From assembly GCF_900188435.1 (NCBI RefSeq), contig NZ_FYFA01000001.1, positions 806,001-870,000 on the forward strand: 64,000 nucleotides of DNA, given 5' to 3'. The DNA is from Marinobacter sp. es.048 (GTDB lineage Bacteria; Pseudomonadota; Gammaproteobacteria; Pseudomonadales; Oleiphilaceae). Position 1 is the stretch's first letter. The number at the start of each line of letters is the position of its first letter. The notes below the pieces were generated by a model that searched no databases, was not told where the DNA came from, and saw only the letters and a program-made list of their open reading frames with translations. Below are positions 7,757-17,277 of the stretch, in pieces. The translations under genes and the position numbers were made by a program.

Positions 7757-8080
7757 ATGGAAGCCAAATCTACCCAGGACGACTATAACCAGGTCAAGCG
7801 TGATCTTCAGGAGCTGCGCGAGGATCTGGCCAATCTGACCCGTACTGTGTCGGAAAGCCAAAAAAGCAATATCAGCAGTCTGCGTGATGAAATCCGTCGG
7901 GAGAGTCGCGAGGCGCTTGATCAGGTCAGGCAAAGGGGCGATGAGGCCCTGCATCGTGCCAAGGATGCTGGCGATAAAGCGTTTAATGATGTTGAGAACA
8001 AGATTGAGGAGCGACCGTTCCTCAGTATTATCATCATGTTCCTGGCCGGTATTCTGGTGGGCAAGATGCTTGATCGCTGA
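7757..8080 (+). CDS. ElaB/YqjD/DUF883 family membrane-anchored protein
   Basis: A 107-residue protein with a long amphipathic, charged coiled coil (residues 1-80) and a single C-terminal transmembrane helix (FLSIIIMFLAGILVGKML), preceded by EERP, the hallmark of the DUF883 family. E. coli ElaB and YqjD anchor ribosomes to the inner membrane in stationary phase; that role may or may not hold here. AAGGAGG precedes the ATG by 7 bases. The stop is two bases before the next gene, which encodes the usual YqjE-like partner, so the two form an operon as in enterobacteria. Confidence 0.88.
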   Translation: MEAKSTQDDYNQVKRDLQELREDLANLTRTVSESQKSNISSLRDEIRRESREALDQVRQRGDEALHRAKDAGDKAFNDVENKIEERPFLSIIIMFLAGILVGKMLDR

Positions 8081-8082
8081 TC

Positions 8083-8595
8083 ATGCTTGATTCGGCTCAT
8101 ATAAAGGGTGCGGTGCGTAAGGCTGCGGCAGCCGTTATCGGCTTCGCGTTAGCAATGGTCTTACTCACCGCCCTGCTGCTTTTCGGGTTTTACCTGCTTG
8201 TTCAGGCAGCCGTGCTTGGGCTTTCACCCTGGCTCGGCGAGGCCGGCGCTATGGCACTGTCGGGGTTCGTTTGCATTCTCTTGCTTGCGCTCGTCTTCCA
8301 CCACCTGACTCGCCCGGTTTCCGCCAGCAAGCGTCAAAAAGGATCCGAGGCTCAATCAGGCTCAGGTATCGATGCCATTCGTAACGTGATCAAGGAAAAT
8401 CCCCTTGAAGCGGCCCTGATGGCTTTCGCTGTGGGTATTGCCGAACAGAAAGATCCCCGGCTCAAGTCATTGCTTATGGAGGGCGGCATGGTGCTGATGA
8501 AACAGGCGGAGTCCGCAAAACCTGATGAGCCCACCGCCGGTGAGGGTCCAGAGAAAGAGGATACCCCCTCTTCTGGCTCCGGATCCGCCCTCTGA
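8083..8595 (+). CDS. YqjE-like/phage holin-family membrane protein
   Basis: A 170-residue protein with two predicted transmembrane helices (about residues 19-47 and 51-73). The cytoplasmic tail contains an IDAIRNVIKENPLEAALMAF segment resembling the DUF883-type membrane-proximal motif and ends in a proline, serine and glutamate-rich stretch. It matches the holin-like/DUF1469 group often placed after yqjD. It is co-transcribed with the DUF883 gene (two-base gap) and converges on cysK, with only five bases between the two stop codons. Confidence 0.75.
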   Translation: MLDSAHIKGAVRKAAAAVIGFALAMVLLTALLLFGFYLLVQAAVLGLSPWLGEAGAMALSGFVCILLLALVFHHLTRPVSASKRQKGSEAQSGSGIDAIRNVIKENPLEAALMAFAVGIAEQKDPRLKSLLMEGGMVLMKQAESAKPDEPTAGEGPEKEDTPSSGSGSAL

Positions 8596-8600
8596 TCGTT

Positions 8601-9572
8601 TTACTGAACGTTTTCTTGCTCGCCAAACTGGCCGGCGAATAACGCAGTGGACAGGTACCTCTCCGCGGTATCCGGCAGTACCACTACAATATTCTTGCCC
8701 TGATACTCCGGCTGCTTGCTGATGCGCACCGCAGCCACCACGGCCGCGCCGCAGGAAATACCGCAGAGAATGCCCTCTTCCTGCATCAGCCGATGGGCCA
8801 TGTCCATGGCGTCTTCGTTGGTGACCGTCTCAACCTGATCGACCATTTCCAGATCCAGGTTCTTGGGTACGAAGCCCGCCCCGATGCCCTGAATCTTGTG
8901 GGGCGCCGGCTTGATGTCTTCGCCGTTCATCATCTGTGTGATCACGGGGGAGTCGGCGGGTTCGACGGCAATGGTGGCGATCTGTTTGCCCCTGGTGCCT
9001 TTGATGTAGCGGGAAACGCCGGTCAGTGTGCCGCCAGTTCCCACGCCCGCCACGAAGATGTCGATTTCGCCATCAGTGTCGTCCCAGATTTCCGGGCCGG
9101 TAGTGTCCTCGTGGATTCGTGGGTTGGCCGGGTTCTGGAACTGTTGGGGCAGGAAATAATTGTCCGGGTCGGATGAGAAAATGTGTTCCGCTTCGGCGAT
9201 GGCACCCGGCATGCCTTTGGCCGGTTCGGTCAGCACCAGTTCTGCTCCCAGGGCTTTCAGTACCTTGCGACGCTCAAGACTCATGGAGGCCGGCATGGTC
9301 AGAATCAGTTTGTAGCCTCGTGCGGCGGCTACGTAAGCGAGGGCGATACCGGTATTGCCACTGGTGGGTTCCACAATCGTCATGCCCGCCTTCAGGGTGC
9401 CGCGCTTCTCGGCGTCCCAGATCATGGCAGAGCCGATCCGGCATTTGACGGAATAGGCCGGGTTGCGGCCCTCGATCTTGGCCCAGATCGTTGCGCCGTC
9501 GTTCACGCGGTTCAGTCTGACCAGTGGGGTGTTGCCGATGGACAGGGAATTGTCCTCGTAGATACGAGCCAT
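8601..9572 (-). CDS. cysK: cysteine synthase A (O-acetylserine sulfhydrylase)
   Basis: A PLP enzyme of 323 residues that converts O-acetyl-L-serine and sulfide to L-cysteine in the cytoplasm. The N-terminus [20 protein letters not shown] and the lysine in SVKCRIG (PLP Schiff base, about residue 43) match E. coli CysK closely. Other shared segments are [13 protein letters not shown] (substrate loop), [17 protein letters not shown] (phosphate loop) and [10 protein letters not shown]. Length and the GHTPL-type start separate it from CysM. It lies 43 bases after the stop of the large diguanylate cyclase gene on the same strand, so the two may be co-transcribed. Confidence 0.95.
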   Translation of the reverse strand: MARIYEDNSLSIGNTPLVRLNRVNDGATIWAKIEGRNPAYSVKCRIGSAMIWDAEKRGTLKAGMTIVEPTSGNTGIALAYVAAARGYKLILTMPASMSLERRKVLKALGAELVLTEPAKGMPGAIAEAEHIFSSDPDNYFLPQQFQNPANPRIHEDTTGPEIWDDTDGEIDIFVAGVGTGGTLTGVSRYIKGTRGKQIATIAVEPADSPVITQMMNGEDIKPAPHKIQGIGAGFVPKNLDLEMVDQVETVTNEDAMDMAHRLMQEEGILCGISCGAAVVAAVRISKQPEYQGKNIVVVLPDTAERYLSTALFAGQFGEQENVQ

Positions 9573-9615
9573 GGCGTTCTCCTCGTCACTTTGTTTTTAT
9601 TCAGTCTAGCACCAC

Positions 9616-12531
9616 TCAGGAACCCACTGAACGCGCTTCCAGCCGGTTGCGGCCGTTCTGCTTGGCCTGATAGAGCGCCTGGTCTGCCTGCCTGAGAAAT
9701 TCCGCCGGCGAGTCGTCGGGGCCCGGCGTGCCTGTGGCAAGGCCGATGCTGATGGTTATATTGATTTCGTTCTCACCACATACCGAGCAGCTGTCTTCGA
9801 CAGCCCGACGGAAGCTTTCCAGCCTGTTCTTGATTTCAGTGCTGTCTTCGTAGCTGGCAAAAATCACAAACTCCTCGCCACCAAAACGAGAAAGCCTGTC
9901 GGTTTCGCGTCGGAAGTGCTCACGCATAAGGTCGGCGAGGGTTTTCAGACACACATCTCCTGCTTCATGGCCATAGTTGTCGTTGATCATCTTGAAATGG
10001 TCGGCGTCCACCATGGCGACGGCAAAGCCTGAATGGTGCCGTTGGCACCACTGAAAGCTCTTGCGGAACTCCTGGTCAAAGTAGCTCCGGTTACCCAGTT
10101 CGGTCAGATCATCTGTGACGCTGAGCCGCGCGAGCGTTTCGTTGGCGCTGGTCAGGTCGCTGTTGAGGCGATTTAGCTTCCGGTTCCAATAGAACAGGAG
10201 GGCGGTAACCAGTATCGCCACAATGGCCATTTGCCAGAACAGCGTGTAATCCACTGATTGCTTCAACCGGATATTGCGCCATTGCCGTTCGAGATTTTTC
10301 CGCTCTTCTGCGGTGAGACTGGATACCAGCTTCTGCATGATGCCCAGCACTAAAGGCTCGTCTTTCCGTGTGGCGACTGACAGTGACCAGTCTGCCGGAA
10401 TGCGGCCAATGACTTTCACGTCGGCAAGGCCGAGCTCCTGCATGTAATAGCTGGCGGTCGCCAAAGTTGTGATGTAGGCGTCCAATTCATCGTTCTGCAG
10501 TTTGCGCAGGCCTGTTTGCTCGTTGGCAACCTTGATCAGATTGAACGCGGGGTACCGGCTCTGCAGAAGTTCTGCGAAGGCATAGTCTTTCACAACGCCG
10601 ATTCTTTGCCCGCGTAAATCGCCGACCCGCTCTATGAAAGGCGCTTCGATCCGGCCAAGGGCAACCGCCGGCACTTCAAGATAGGGTTGGGTAAAGTTCA
10701 GAAATTCGGACCGCTCGGGTGTTTTCATGGCCATGGTGAAAATGTCGCACTCGCCTTGTCGGGCAGCTCCGATCGATTCGGTCCAGCTGTCGGTATGCAC
10801 AAGCTCGAACCGAACCGGTGCCCGGTTCGAGAATAACCGGGCCACTTCTGCCGATAAGCCTACGTGCTTGCCCTCTTCGTCTATGCCTTCCAGAGGGAGC
10901 CAGTTCGGGTCAATACACATGTTTAGCTGGTTGTCGTGGGCCTCGAGCCACGCCAGTTCGACCGCGTTCAGAGAAACCTCTCCCGTTTCCTGAATGTCCA
11001 GATCAACGCTGGCACCCAGCCAGCGGCTTTCGATGGTGTGCATCTCTTCGGGGCTAATTGCGGTCAGCGCCTGATCAAGTATGTCTGCCAGGGGCGCGAG
11101 ACCGGGCCTGACGCCGAACCGGAGGTCTTCCCCGGTCTGGTCCTCTAAAACCAGCTCTCCCGCGATTCTCACACCCGGAATGCCCATCTCCCGTATCCAG
11201 AAGTTTCCGTTGGGCAGCGCAGCGAGTACAACGTCCACTTCGTCTCGGGCCAGAGCCCGGAACATGGCATCCTGGGTTGTGAAAATCCGGGCATTGTTGC
11301 CGAGGGCCCGGGTAACCGGCTCTTCGTAGTAAATGCCGGAGCCGAGGGCAACGCGCTGGTCCTTCAGGTCCTCCAGGCTTTGGATTCTTAGCGCCGGGTC
11401 CCGGGTAAAGGCGACGTTGGGGATGGTGTGATACGGCTGGGTAAATCGAGTGAAAGCCTGACGATCGGGTTGGAATGACATGTTGGCGAGCATGTCAACT
11501 TCGCCATCGCGGAATAGCGGGAGAAGCTCGATCCACTGGCCTTCGACCGGTATTACCTGCAGCCCGGTCAGATCGGATATCCGGCGCAGCACGTCTACGC
11601 TCAAACCGTGAATTCGAGTTGCGCTCTCGAAGCTGTAGGGGGCGTAGTCCCGCATCAGACCAACGCGCACGGGGCCGGTTTCGGCGATAAATTCCCGCTG
11701 ATCTGGTGTTAACGAAAAGCTGGTGTCCCGGGCCAGAGTGTTGCCTCCCAGTTCCTGCCAACGTTGAAGCAGTTCATTGATGCGGTCTTCCGTTACCTGC
11801 GCCAGGCCAGAGGAAATCTTCTGGTAAAGCTCGCTGTTGGCTTTCAGAACACCGATTCGCAAATCTTCAGTCGCCAGTTCACCGAGGGGGGCAGTGCCGA
11901 CGATTTCAAGAAAACCGAACCCGGCCTGGTTGGCATAATATTGCAGCGTCAGCCTCGGCCCGATGATGACATCGACCCAGTCAAAGGCCAGTGCGCGAAT
12001 GAGGCTGTGTATCGAATCATAGCTAGTCAGGGATATACCCTGGGCATCGAGTGCCTCACGGTAGTAGATGTCGCGTACTATACCGACCCTGAGCTTCCGG
12101 AGATCAGACATGGTGTTGATCTTGCCCAGTGGCCTCTGGGTGTTTTGCATCAGATAGGTCTGGCGGAGGTGGTAGGGCTCGGTAAACAGTATGTTTTCGG
12201 CACGCTCGGCACTGAACGAGATGCTGTTAATGACATCCAGCTCACCACGCAGGAAGGCATCGTAAACTTCTGGCCAGCTGCCAGCCTGGAATCGGAAGTT
12301 CAGATCGGTTTGCCGGGCTACCTCCCGAAGCACATCAACAGAAAAGCCGGATGCGCCGGGACCATCATCGAACGAGTAGGGTTTGTTGTCGCTAACAATG
12401 CCGACGGTAATGGCATGGCCGGGCTGTTCAGCGACAGCCAGAGGGGCTGTCAGCAAAAGACAAAAGCCCCAGAAAAGTGCAGCGGCCACGCTCCAGCATT
12501 GGTTATTCTTTTTAGTCGCGCGAGTGTCCAT
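9616..12531 (-). CDS. diguanylate cyclase with three tandem periplasmic SBP_bac_3 domains
   Basis: A 971-residue protein. A signal peptide (about 1-34) leads to three consecutive type 3 solute-binding domains (about 38-265, 280-500 and 520-755), each with the VGIVxDxxPYSF/GxSVDVL style opening. One transmembrane helix follows (about 772-792), then a GGDEF domain (about 810-965). The active-site motif is GGEEF and the inhibitory RxxD site (RETD) lies five residues before it, so the enzyme should make cyclic-di-GMP with product inhibition. Ligands of these domains are usually amino acids or small organic acids. The neighbouring cysK gene suggests, without proof, a link to sulfur amino acids. 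Confidence 0.9.
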   Translation of the reverse strand: MDTRATKKNNQCWSVAAALFWGFCLLLTAPLAVAEQPGHAITVGIVSDNKPYSFDDGPGASGFSVDVLREVARQTDLNFRFQAGSWPEVYDAFLRGELDVINSISFSAERAENILFTEPYHLRQTYLMQNTQRPLGKINTMSDLRKLRVGIVRDIYYREALDAQGISLTSYDSIHSLIRALAFDWVDVIIGPRLTLQYYANQAGFGFLEIVGTAPLGELATEDLRIGVLKANSELYQKISSGLAQVTEDRINELLQRWQELGGNTLARDTSFSLTPDQREFIAETGPVRVGLMRDYAPYSFESATRIHGLSVDVLRRISDLTGLQVIPVEGQWIELLPLFRDGEVDMLANMSFQPDRQAFTRFTQPYHTIPNVAFTRDPALRIQSLEDLKDQRVALGSGIYYEEPVTRALGNNARIFTTQDAMFRALARDEVDVVLAALPNGNFWIREMGIPGVRIAGELVLEDQTGEDLRFGVRPGLAPLADILDQALTAISPEEMHTIESRWLGASVDLDIQETGEVSLNAVELAWLEAHDNQLNMCIDPNWLPLEGIDEEGKHVGLSAEVARLFSNRAPVRFELVHTDSWTESIGAARQGECDIFTMAMKTPERSEFLNFTQPYLEVPAVALGRIEAPFIERVGDLRGQRIGVVKDYAFAELLQSRYPAFNLIKVANEQTGLRKLQNDELDAYITTLATASYYMQELGLADVKVIGRIPADWSLSVATRKDEPLVLGIMQKLVSSLTAEERKNLERQWRNIRLKQSVDYTLFWQMAIVAILVTALLFYWNRKLNRLNSDLTSANETLARLSVTDDLTELGNRSYFDQEFRKSFQWCQRHHSGFAVAMVDADHFKMINDNYGHEAGDVCLKTLADLMREHFRRETDRLSRFGGEEFVIFASYEDSTEIKNRLESFRRAVEDSCSVCGENEINITISIGLATGTPGPDDSPAEFLRQADQALYQAKQNGRNRLEARSVGS

Positions 12532-12598
12532 CGGCAGGCCGGCGATCCTTTACAGCTTCGATCCTAGTTTAGCCGTAACCGACGCGATTGAACATTAC

Positions 12599-13042
12599 TT
12601 AGGCACTGACGGAGCGGCCGGTGTAATCGGAGAAGTCCGGCTTTTTCGGATGATGCTGGTCGTCTGTCATATAGGCCGAAGTCAGGATGAACTCGGCGGT
12701 TGCCCGGTTGCAGGCCACAGGGATGTTCCAGAGTGCAGCAATTCGCAGCAATGCCTTGATGTCGGGATCGTGGGGTTGGGGCTCCAGCGGATCCCAGAAG
12801 AACACCAGCAGGTCGATTTCGCCCTCGGCAATCTTGGCGCCGATTTGCTGGTCGCCGCCCAGAGGGCCGCTGAGCAGGCAATGGATGTCATCCCGCTCGA
12901 GATTATCCCGAAGCAGCCGGCCAGTGGTGCCGGTGGCGTAGAGTTTCAGCGGGGCAAAACGGGTGCGGTTTTCGGCAACCCAGTCCACCAGTTCCTTTTT
13001 CTTGTTGTCGTGTGCCACCAAGGCGACGGATTTTACGGCCAT
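12599..13042 (-). CDS. mgsA: methylglyoxal synthase
   Basis: A 147-residue enzyme that converts dihydroxyacetone phosphate to methylglyoxal and phosphate, a bypass of lower glycolysis under phosphate limitation. Diagnostic segments are VALVAHDNKK, the phosphate-binding YATGTTG, SGPLGGDQQIG, and LVFFWDPLEPQPHDPDIKAL containing the catalytic aspartate. IPVACNRATAEFIL closes the fold. AGGAG lies about 11 bases before the ATG. The gene is divergent from the ATPase gene at 13126 and upstream of the triple-domain cyclase gene. Confidence 0.95.
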   Translation of the reverse strand: MAVKSVALVAHDNKKKELVDWVAENRTRFAPLKLYATGTTGRLLRDNLERDDIHCLLSGPLGGDQQIGAKIAEGEIDLLVFFWDPLEPQPHDPDIKALLRIAALWNIPVACNRATAEFILTSAYMTDDQHHPKKPDFSDYTGRSVSA

Positions 13043-13125
13043 TTGGGGTAAAGTCTCCTGTTATCAAGGTTTTTACAGGGTCAGTGTTTCACAGGCTGGC
13101 CCGGTTCGGAATAGGAAAGAGGTTT

Positions 13126-13917
13126 ATGTCTGCGACTGCATCCTTTGACTGGCAATCCACCCCGGCCGCCGTCTGGCGTCGCCATCGCTCGGGTCTTCGC
13201 GCCATACGTCGGCTCGATCCGGTGCAATGGCAGGATCTGAAGGGTATCGACCGACAGCAGCAGGCCCTGGCCCGCAATACCGAGCGCTTTCTTGCCGGTG
13301 AGCCTTCGAACAACGCGTTGCTCTGGGGCTCCCGGGGCACGGGTAAATCGTCGCTGATCAAGGCGCTGCTGAATCGCTACCAGGCGCGCGGGCTGCGGAT
13401 GATCGAGGTGGACAAAGATGACCTGGTCAACCTGCCGGAGATCGTCGACGACATCTGCGAGCTGCCGTTCCGGTTTGTGATCTTCTGCGACGACCTGTCG
13501 TTTGATGTCGGTGAGTCCAGCTACAAGGCCCTGAAAAGTGTACTGGAAGGCTCGCTGGAACTGCCGCCGGAGAACGTGCGGGTTTATGCCACCTCCAACC
13601 GCCGTCATCTGATGCCGGAGTTCATGTCCGATAACCTCAAGAGCGAGATGCAAGACGGCGAGCTGCATCCGGCCGAAGCCATCGAGGAGCAGGTGTCCCT
13701 GGCAGACCGGTTCGGTTTGCAACTCTCGTTTTATGCGTTCTCACAGGCAGTGTATCTGCAGGCCGTGGACTCGCTGTTCCCCGAATTTGATGACCGGGAA
13801 GGCCTGCATCGGGAGGCGATTCGCTTTGCCACCGCCAAGGGCGTGCGCAATGGTCGCACGGCCCAGCAGTTCTACCGGCAGTTTGCCGGAGAGCAGGATC
13901 TGGGCCGGTTGAAGTAG
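13126..13917 (+). CDS. DUF815 family AAA ATPase
   Basis: A 263-residue ATPase with Walker A GSRGTGKSS (about residue 68), a Walker B-type FVIFCDDLSF, and sensor segment VYATSNRRHLMPE. These are the landmarks of DUF815, a conserved bacterial P-loop family of unknown role. The start was put at the ATG at 13126, with AGGAAAGAGG just upstream; longer in-frame reading to 13012 would run into the divergent mgsA gene. It converges on the DUF3422 gene, the stop codons adjoining at 13917/13918. Confidence 0.88.
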   Translation: MSATASFDWQSTPAAVWRRHRSGLRAIRRLDPVQWQDLKGIDRQQQALARNTERFLAGEPSNNALLWGSRGTGKSSLIKALLNRYQARGLRMIEVDKDDLVNLPEIVDDICELPFRFVIFCDDLSFDVGESSYKALKSVLEGSLELPPENVRVYATSNRRHLMPEFMSDNLKSEMQDGELHPAEAIEEQVSLADRFGLQLSFYAFSQAVYLQAVDSLFPEFDDREGLHREAIRFATAKGVRNGRTAQQFYRQFAGEQDLGRLK

Positions 13918-15225
13918 CTACTGCCGCTTTGCCATCTTGATAAAGTGGTGGTGAACCACCCGAACGCCCAGGAATACCAGGGCCATCACCACCGGAATGG
14001 CGATGCCGAGAACCAGGGTTTTGTTGAAGGCAAAACCCGCTTCGTAAACCGAATCCAGTCCGAATTTGAGCAGGCCAATCAGGTAATAGGTGATGGCCAC
14101 CACCGAGAAGCCTTCCACCGTGTGCTGCATCATCAGCTGGATCTTGGAACGCCGGTCCATGGAGCTGAGCAGTTGCTGGTTTTGGCTCTGGATTGCCAGC
14201 TCCACCCGGGTGCGCATCATGTCCGAGGCCCGGTCTACCCGTCGGGAAAGGTCTTCCAGCCGCTCGCTTACCGCTTCGCAGGTTTTCACCGCCGGAGTCA
14301 GCCGGCGGGTCATGAATTCGGTCAGGGTCAGGTGGCCGGAGAGTTCGTCCTCACGTAACTCCTCCAGGCGAGTCAGTACCAGCTGGTGATAGGCCCGGGT
14401 GGCGGAGAACCGGAAAGTGGAATGGGCCCGGAAGGCTTCAATGCGGGCTGCAATGTTGGTTAACTGGGCCAACAGTTTTTCTTCATCCACCTCTTCGTTT
14501 TCCGCCAATGACCGCGTGATCACAGCCAGTTTTTCGTCCATATCGTTCAGGGACGGTGTGATTTCCCGGGCAACCGGCAGCGCCAGCAGCGACATCAGCC
14601 GGTAGGTTTCAATCTCCATCAGGCGCTGGGTCAGGCGGCCCAGCTGGCTGTCCGACATGTGGTGGTTCATCACCATGAACCGGCCAAAACCATCGCTGTG
14701 CAGCCGGAAGGTGCCCCATACCCGGGCGGCCCCCTCCTGGGGACTGCTGCCGACCAGTCGCATACCTTCGAAGTGCTTGCGCACATAATCCAGGTCGCCG
14801 TCGGATCCGTCAGCGGCGGGCCGGACCTCCAGATGGAACGCCGCGATCACCGTGCCGGTCAGTTGCTCCAGCCATCCCTTGGGCAGCGGGGTAATGCCGG
14901 TTTCGGTAAAGGGCGTTTCATCGCCCGCGGCCAGATTAATGAAGGTGTAGGACGCGAATTCCATGTGCATCTCGCGCCGCACTCGCAGGGAACCGAAGGT
15001 GTGTTCAAAGCAGCTCACTTCCTTTTCGGGTACCGGATGCCCCATCAGCTTATGGAGTTCCTGAAGGTGCCGGAATTGCTCCTCCCGTTGCTCCGGGGTG
15101 GTCAGCACCGCCATCTGGGTGACCCGTGCCGGTGTCGGTAGCACCTGAAACGGTCGGGAATGAAGCTCGTTGTAGAGATCGTTCCGCAGTGGATGAATAT
15201 CGAGGGAGTCCAGGCGTGCGCTCAC
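13918..15225 (-). CDS. DUF3422 family membrane protein
   Basis: A 435-residue protein whose first 370 residues look soluble and helical, beginning with HPLRNDLYNELHSRPFQ, the family's conserved opening. It ends with two transmembrane helices (about 365-390 and 400-425). The family is conserved in proteobacteria and has no known function. The start is GTG with AGGA upstream. It lies 18 bases after the stop of the sortase-system histidine kinase on the same strand and may be co-transcribed with pdsR and pdsS. Confidence 0.85.
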   Translation of the reverse strand: MSARLDSLDIHPLRNDLYNELHSRPFQVLPTPARVTQMAVLTTPEQREEQFRHLQELHKLMGHPVPEKEVSCFEHTFGSLRVRREMHMEFASYTFINLAAGDETPFTETGITPLPKGWLEQLTGTVIAAFHLEVRPAADGSDGDLDYVRKHFEGMRLVGSSPQEGAARVWGTFRLHSDGFGRFMVMNHHMSDSQLGRLTQRLMEIETYRLMSLLALPVAREITPSLNDMDEKLAVITRSLAENEEVDEEKLLAQLTNIAARIEAFRAHSTFRFSATRAYHQLVLTRLEELREDELSGHLTLTEFMTRRLTPAVKTCEAVSERLEDLSRRVDRASDMMRTRVELAIQSQNQQLLSSMDRRSKIQLMMQHTVEGFSVVAITYYLIGLLKFGLDSVYEAGFAFNKTLVLGIAIPVVMALVFLGVRVVHHHFIKMAKRQ

Positions 15226-15243
15226 GGCAGGCAGTTCCTGTTT

Positions 15244-17274
15244 TCAAGAATGGATGGCTGGGATAATAACCCGGAAGCTTACGCCGTCAATGCCACCTTG
15301 GGTGTGGTTCCGGGCTTCGGCCCGGGCACCATGGTAGTCGGCAATCAGGCTCACGATCAGCAAACCCTGCCCCAGATGGCCCTGTTCCTGGCCCTCTCGC
15401 ATCGAGACAAACGGGCTGAAGATGTCGGTTGTGGTGTCTTCCGGCAGTGCCGAGCCCTGATTGAAAACGGACAGGCGCAGGCCCTCTGGCGTGATTTCCA
15501 GGCCCACTTCAATCAGGCCATCCTGCGGCGTGAAATCCCGGGCGTTGTCCACCAGCTTGTCGAGCAGTTGCACCATCAGCTCCGGAGAACCGGTGATCGC
15601 GCAGCCCGCCTCGGGCCCTGAGTAGCGAATCTGGTGGCTGCTATCGAGGGCCTGGTAGGCGGCCGTGGCTTCGGCGGCCACTTCCGCCAGATCAAACTGT
15701 TCTTTATCCGCATGGTCCAGGCTTTGTTCAAGCCGTGCAGCTTCACTCATGCCGTGGAGTATCTGCCGGAGGCGTTCGGTGGCTGAGGTCGCCCGTTCAA
15801 TGTACTGCCTGCGTTCTTCTTCCGAGTCGCTATGGTTGAGGTTTTCCAGAGAGGAACGGACCACCGCGACGGGGGTCTTCAGCTCGTGGGACAGTCGCCT
15901 GGAGAAACTCTCCAGATAGCGGTTGTAGCCGTGGAGGCGATCCACCATCAGGCTGAAGTGCCGCTGCAACTGGCCCAGTTCGTCCTTGCTTCGGGCATCC
16001 GGCACTCTGCCGGTGATCCGTCCGTCTTCGTCAATGCTGGCACTGACGGCCCGCTGCAGCCGGGTTATCCGCCAGGACAGCCGGCTGGCATAGCCCAGAA
16101 GAGCCAGCGTCAGAGCCACAATGATGAGGGTGCTGCGGGCAATCACCGAACCGAGCGTTGAGCCGGACAGAGTCAGAAGCTGGTCCAGTGACTGTTCCAG
16201 AATCAGCGTGCGGCCACCGAAGACCTCCCGGGTAGTCAGCAGCCAGATACTGTCATCCTCATGACGGACCAGCCCGGTCTCCGGGAGCGCCTCAGCTAAC
16301 ACCCGGTTTGTGCCGGTTTCAATTGCTGTGGGTTCCGGCTGGTAGAGGCGTACCAGGCCACGGAGCGCATTGAGACTGATCTGCTCGACCACCTGAAGCG
16401 GACTGAGGCTGTCGAACTCGGGTGTTTTCGTCGCAGAGCCAGGCTGCTGCCTTGCGATCACCCATCCGGCCGGTTCAATCAGGCGAACCCGCTGGCCCTG
16501 GTTCAGTTGTGGCTCCAGCTGGCGCTCCAGGGTCAGATTGCGACTGACCAGAATTGGCAGCGGATCAACGGGCGTGGAGATACCCGTTACCTGGTCATTG
16601 CCCCATAGGGCCGCGAAACCCAGGCGGCTGCGGTCGGCAGGCATGGGCAGTTTCAGTTCCAGTTGCCAGCCCTGGCCGGTGGCCTGCAAAAAGCCGGAGA
16701 GGCGATAGTCGGGCTGGCGGCTTTGTTCTTCAAGACCGTAAAGCTGGCCCGGAGCCGGCGTGCGCAGCAGCCAGGATGTCCGGATAGCGTCCGGAGCAAG
16801 GTTGCCGGGTGCAGGTTCCAGCCAGAGTCTGAGCCGGTCATGTGACTGATCCGGGCTGCCCGGGTTGAAGAACACGGGTTGCCGATGGTTGACGCGAATC
16901 AGCAGGTACAGGTTCCGTCGATCAGTCACAGCCTGCCATTGAAGAGAGGGCTCTCCGGCTTTGCTGTTGATGAGGCTTTGCCAGTTTCTGGCCTGGCTTT
17001 CCTCGTCATAGCCTGGCCAGTCGTCGCCGTAACCATCCAGATTCAGATTGCCAGCCAGCGGTTCCACGTAGATGGCGGGTTCGCCGGGCCGGATGACCGG
17101 CGTGCCGATGATCTGATCGCCTGCGGTTTCGGCCAGTCTTTCTGCCTGGGCCTGGAGTTGTTGCCGGGCCTGTTGTCGAAGGGCGTCGTCCAGCTCCAGG
17201 ACAAACTGAAGGCCTGCCCAGGGAATCAGCAGCATCAGCAGGCTGGCGACGAACAGCTGGCGCTTGAGGTTCAA
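15244..17274 (-). CDS. pdsS: dedicated sortase system histidine kinase PdsS
   Basis: A 676-residue membrane sensor kinase. It has an N-terminal transmembrane helix (about 8-27), a long periplasmic part (to about 375), a second helix (SVIARSTLIIVALTLALLGYA) and a HAMP-like linker. The HisKA motif RRLSHELKTPVAVVRSSLEN holds the phospho-accepting histidine, and the HATPase domain has LLDKLVDNARDF (N box) and GHLGQGL (G box). Size, order and neighbours match the proteobacterial dedicated sortase system. The start is TTG, three bases after the stop of pdsR, which implies translational coupling. Function is inferred from family and context. Confidence 0.88.
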   Translation of the reverse strand: MNLKRQLFVASLLMLLIPWAGLQFVLELDDALRQQARQQLQAQAERLAETAGDQIIGTPVIRPGEPAIYVEPLAGNLNLDGYGDDWPGYDEESQARNWQSLINSKAGEPSLQWQAVTDRRNLYLLIRVNHRQPVFFNPGSPDQSHDRLRLWLEPAPGNLAPDAIRTSWLLRTPAPGQLYGLEEQSRQPDYRLSGFLQATGQGWQLELKLPMPADRSRLGFAALWGNDQVTGISTPVDPLPILVSRNLTLERQLEPQLNQGQRVRLIEPAGWVIARQQPGSATKTPEFDSLSPLQVVEQISLNALRGLVRLYQPEPTAIETGTNRVLAEALPETGLVRHEDDSIWLLTTREVFGGRTLILEQSLDQLLTLSGSTLGSVIARSTLIIVALTLALLGYASRLSWRITRLQRAVSASIDEDGRITGRVPDARSKDELGQLQRHFSLMVDRLHGYNRYLESFSRRLSHELKTPVAVVRSSLENLNHSDSEEERRQYIERATSATERLRQILHGMSEAARLEQSLDHADKEQFDLAEVAAEATAAYQALDSSHQIRYSGPEAGCAITGSPELMVQLLDKLVDNARDFTPQDGLIEVGLEITPEGLRLSVFNQGSALPEDTTTDIFSPFVSMREGQEQGHLGQGLLIVSLIADYHGARAEARNHTQGGIDGVSFRVIIPAIHS

Positions 17275-17277
17275 GGT

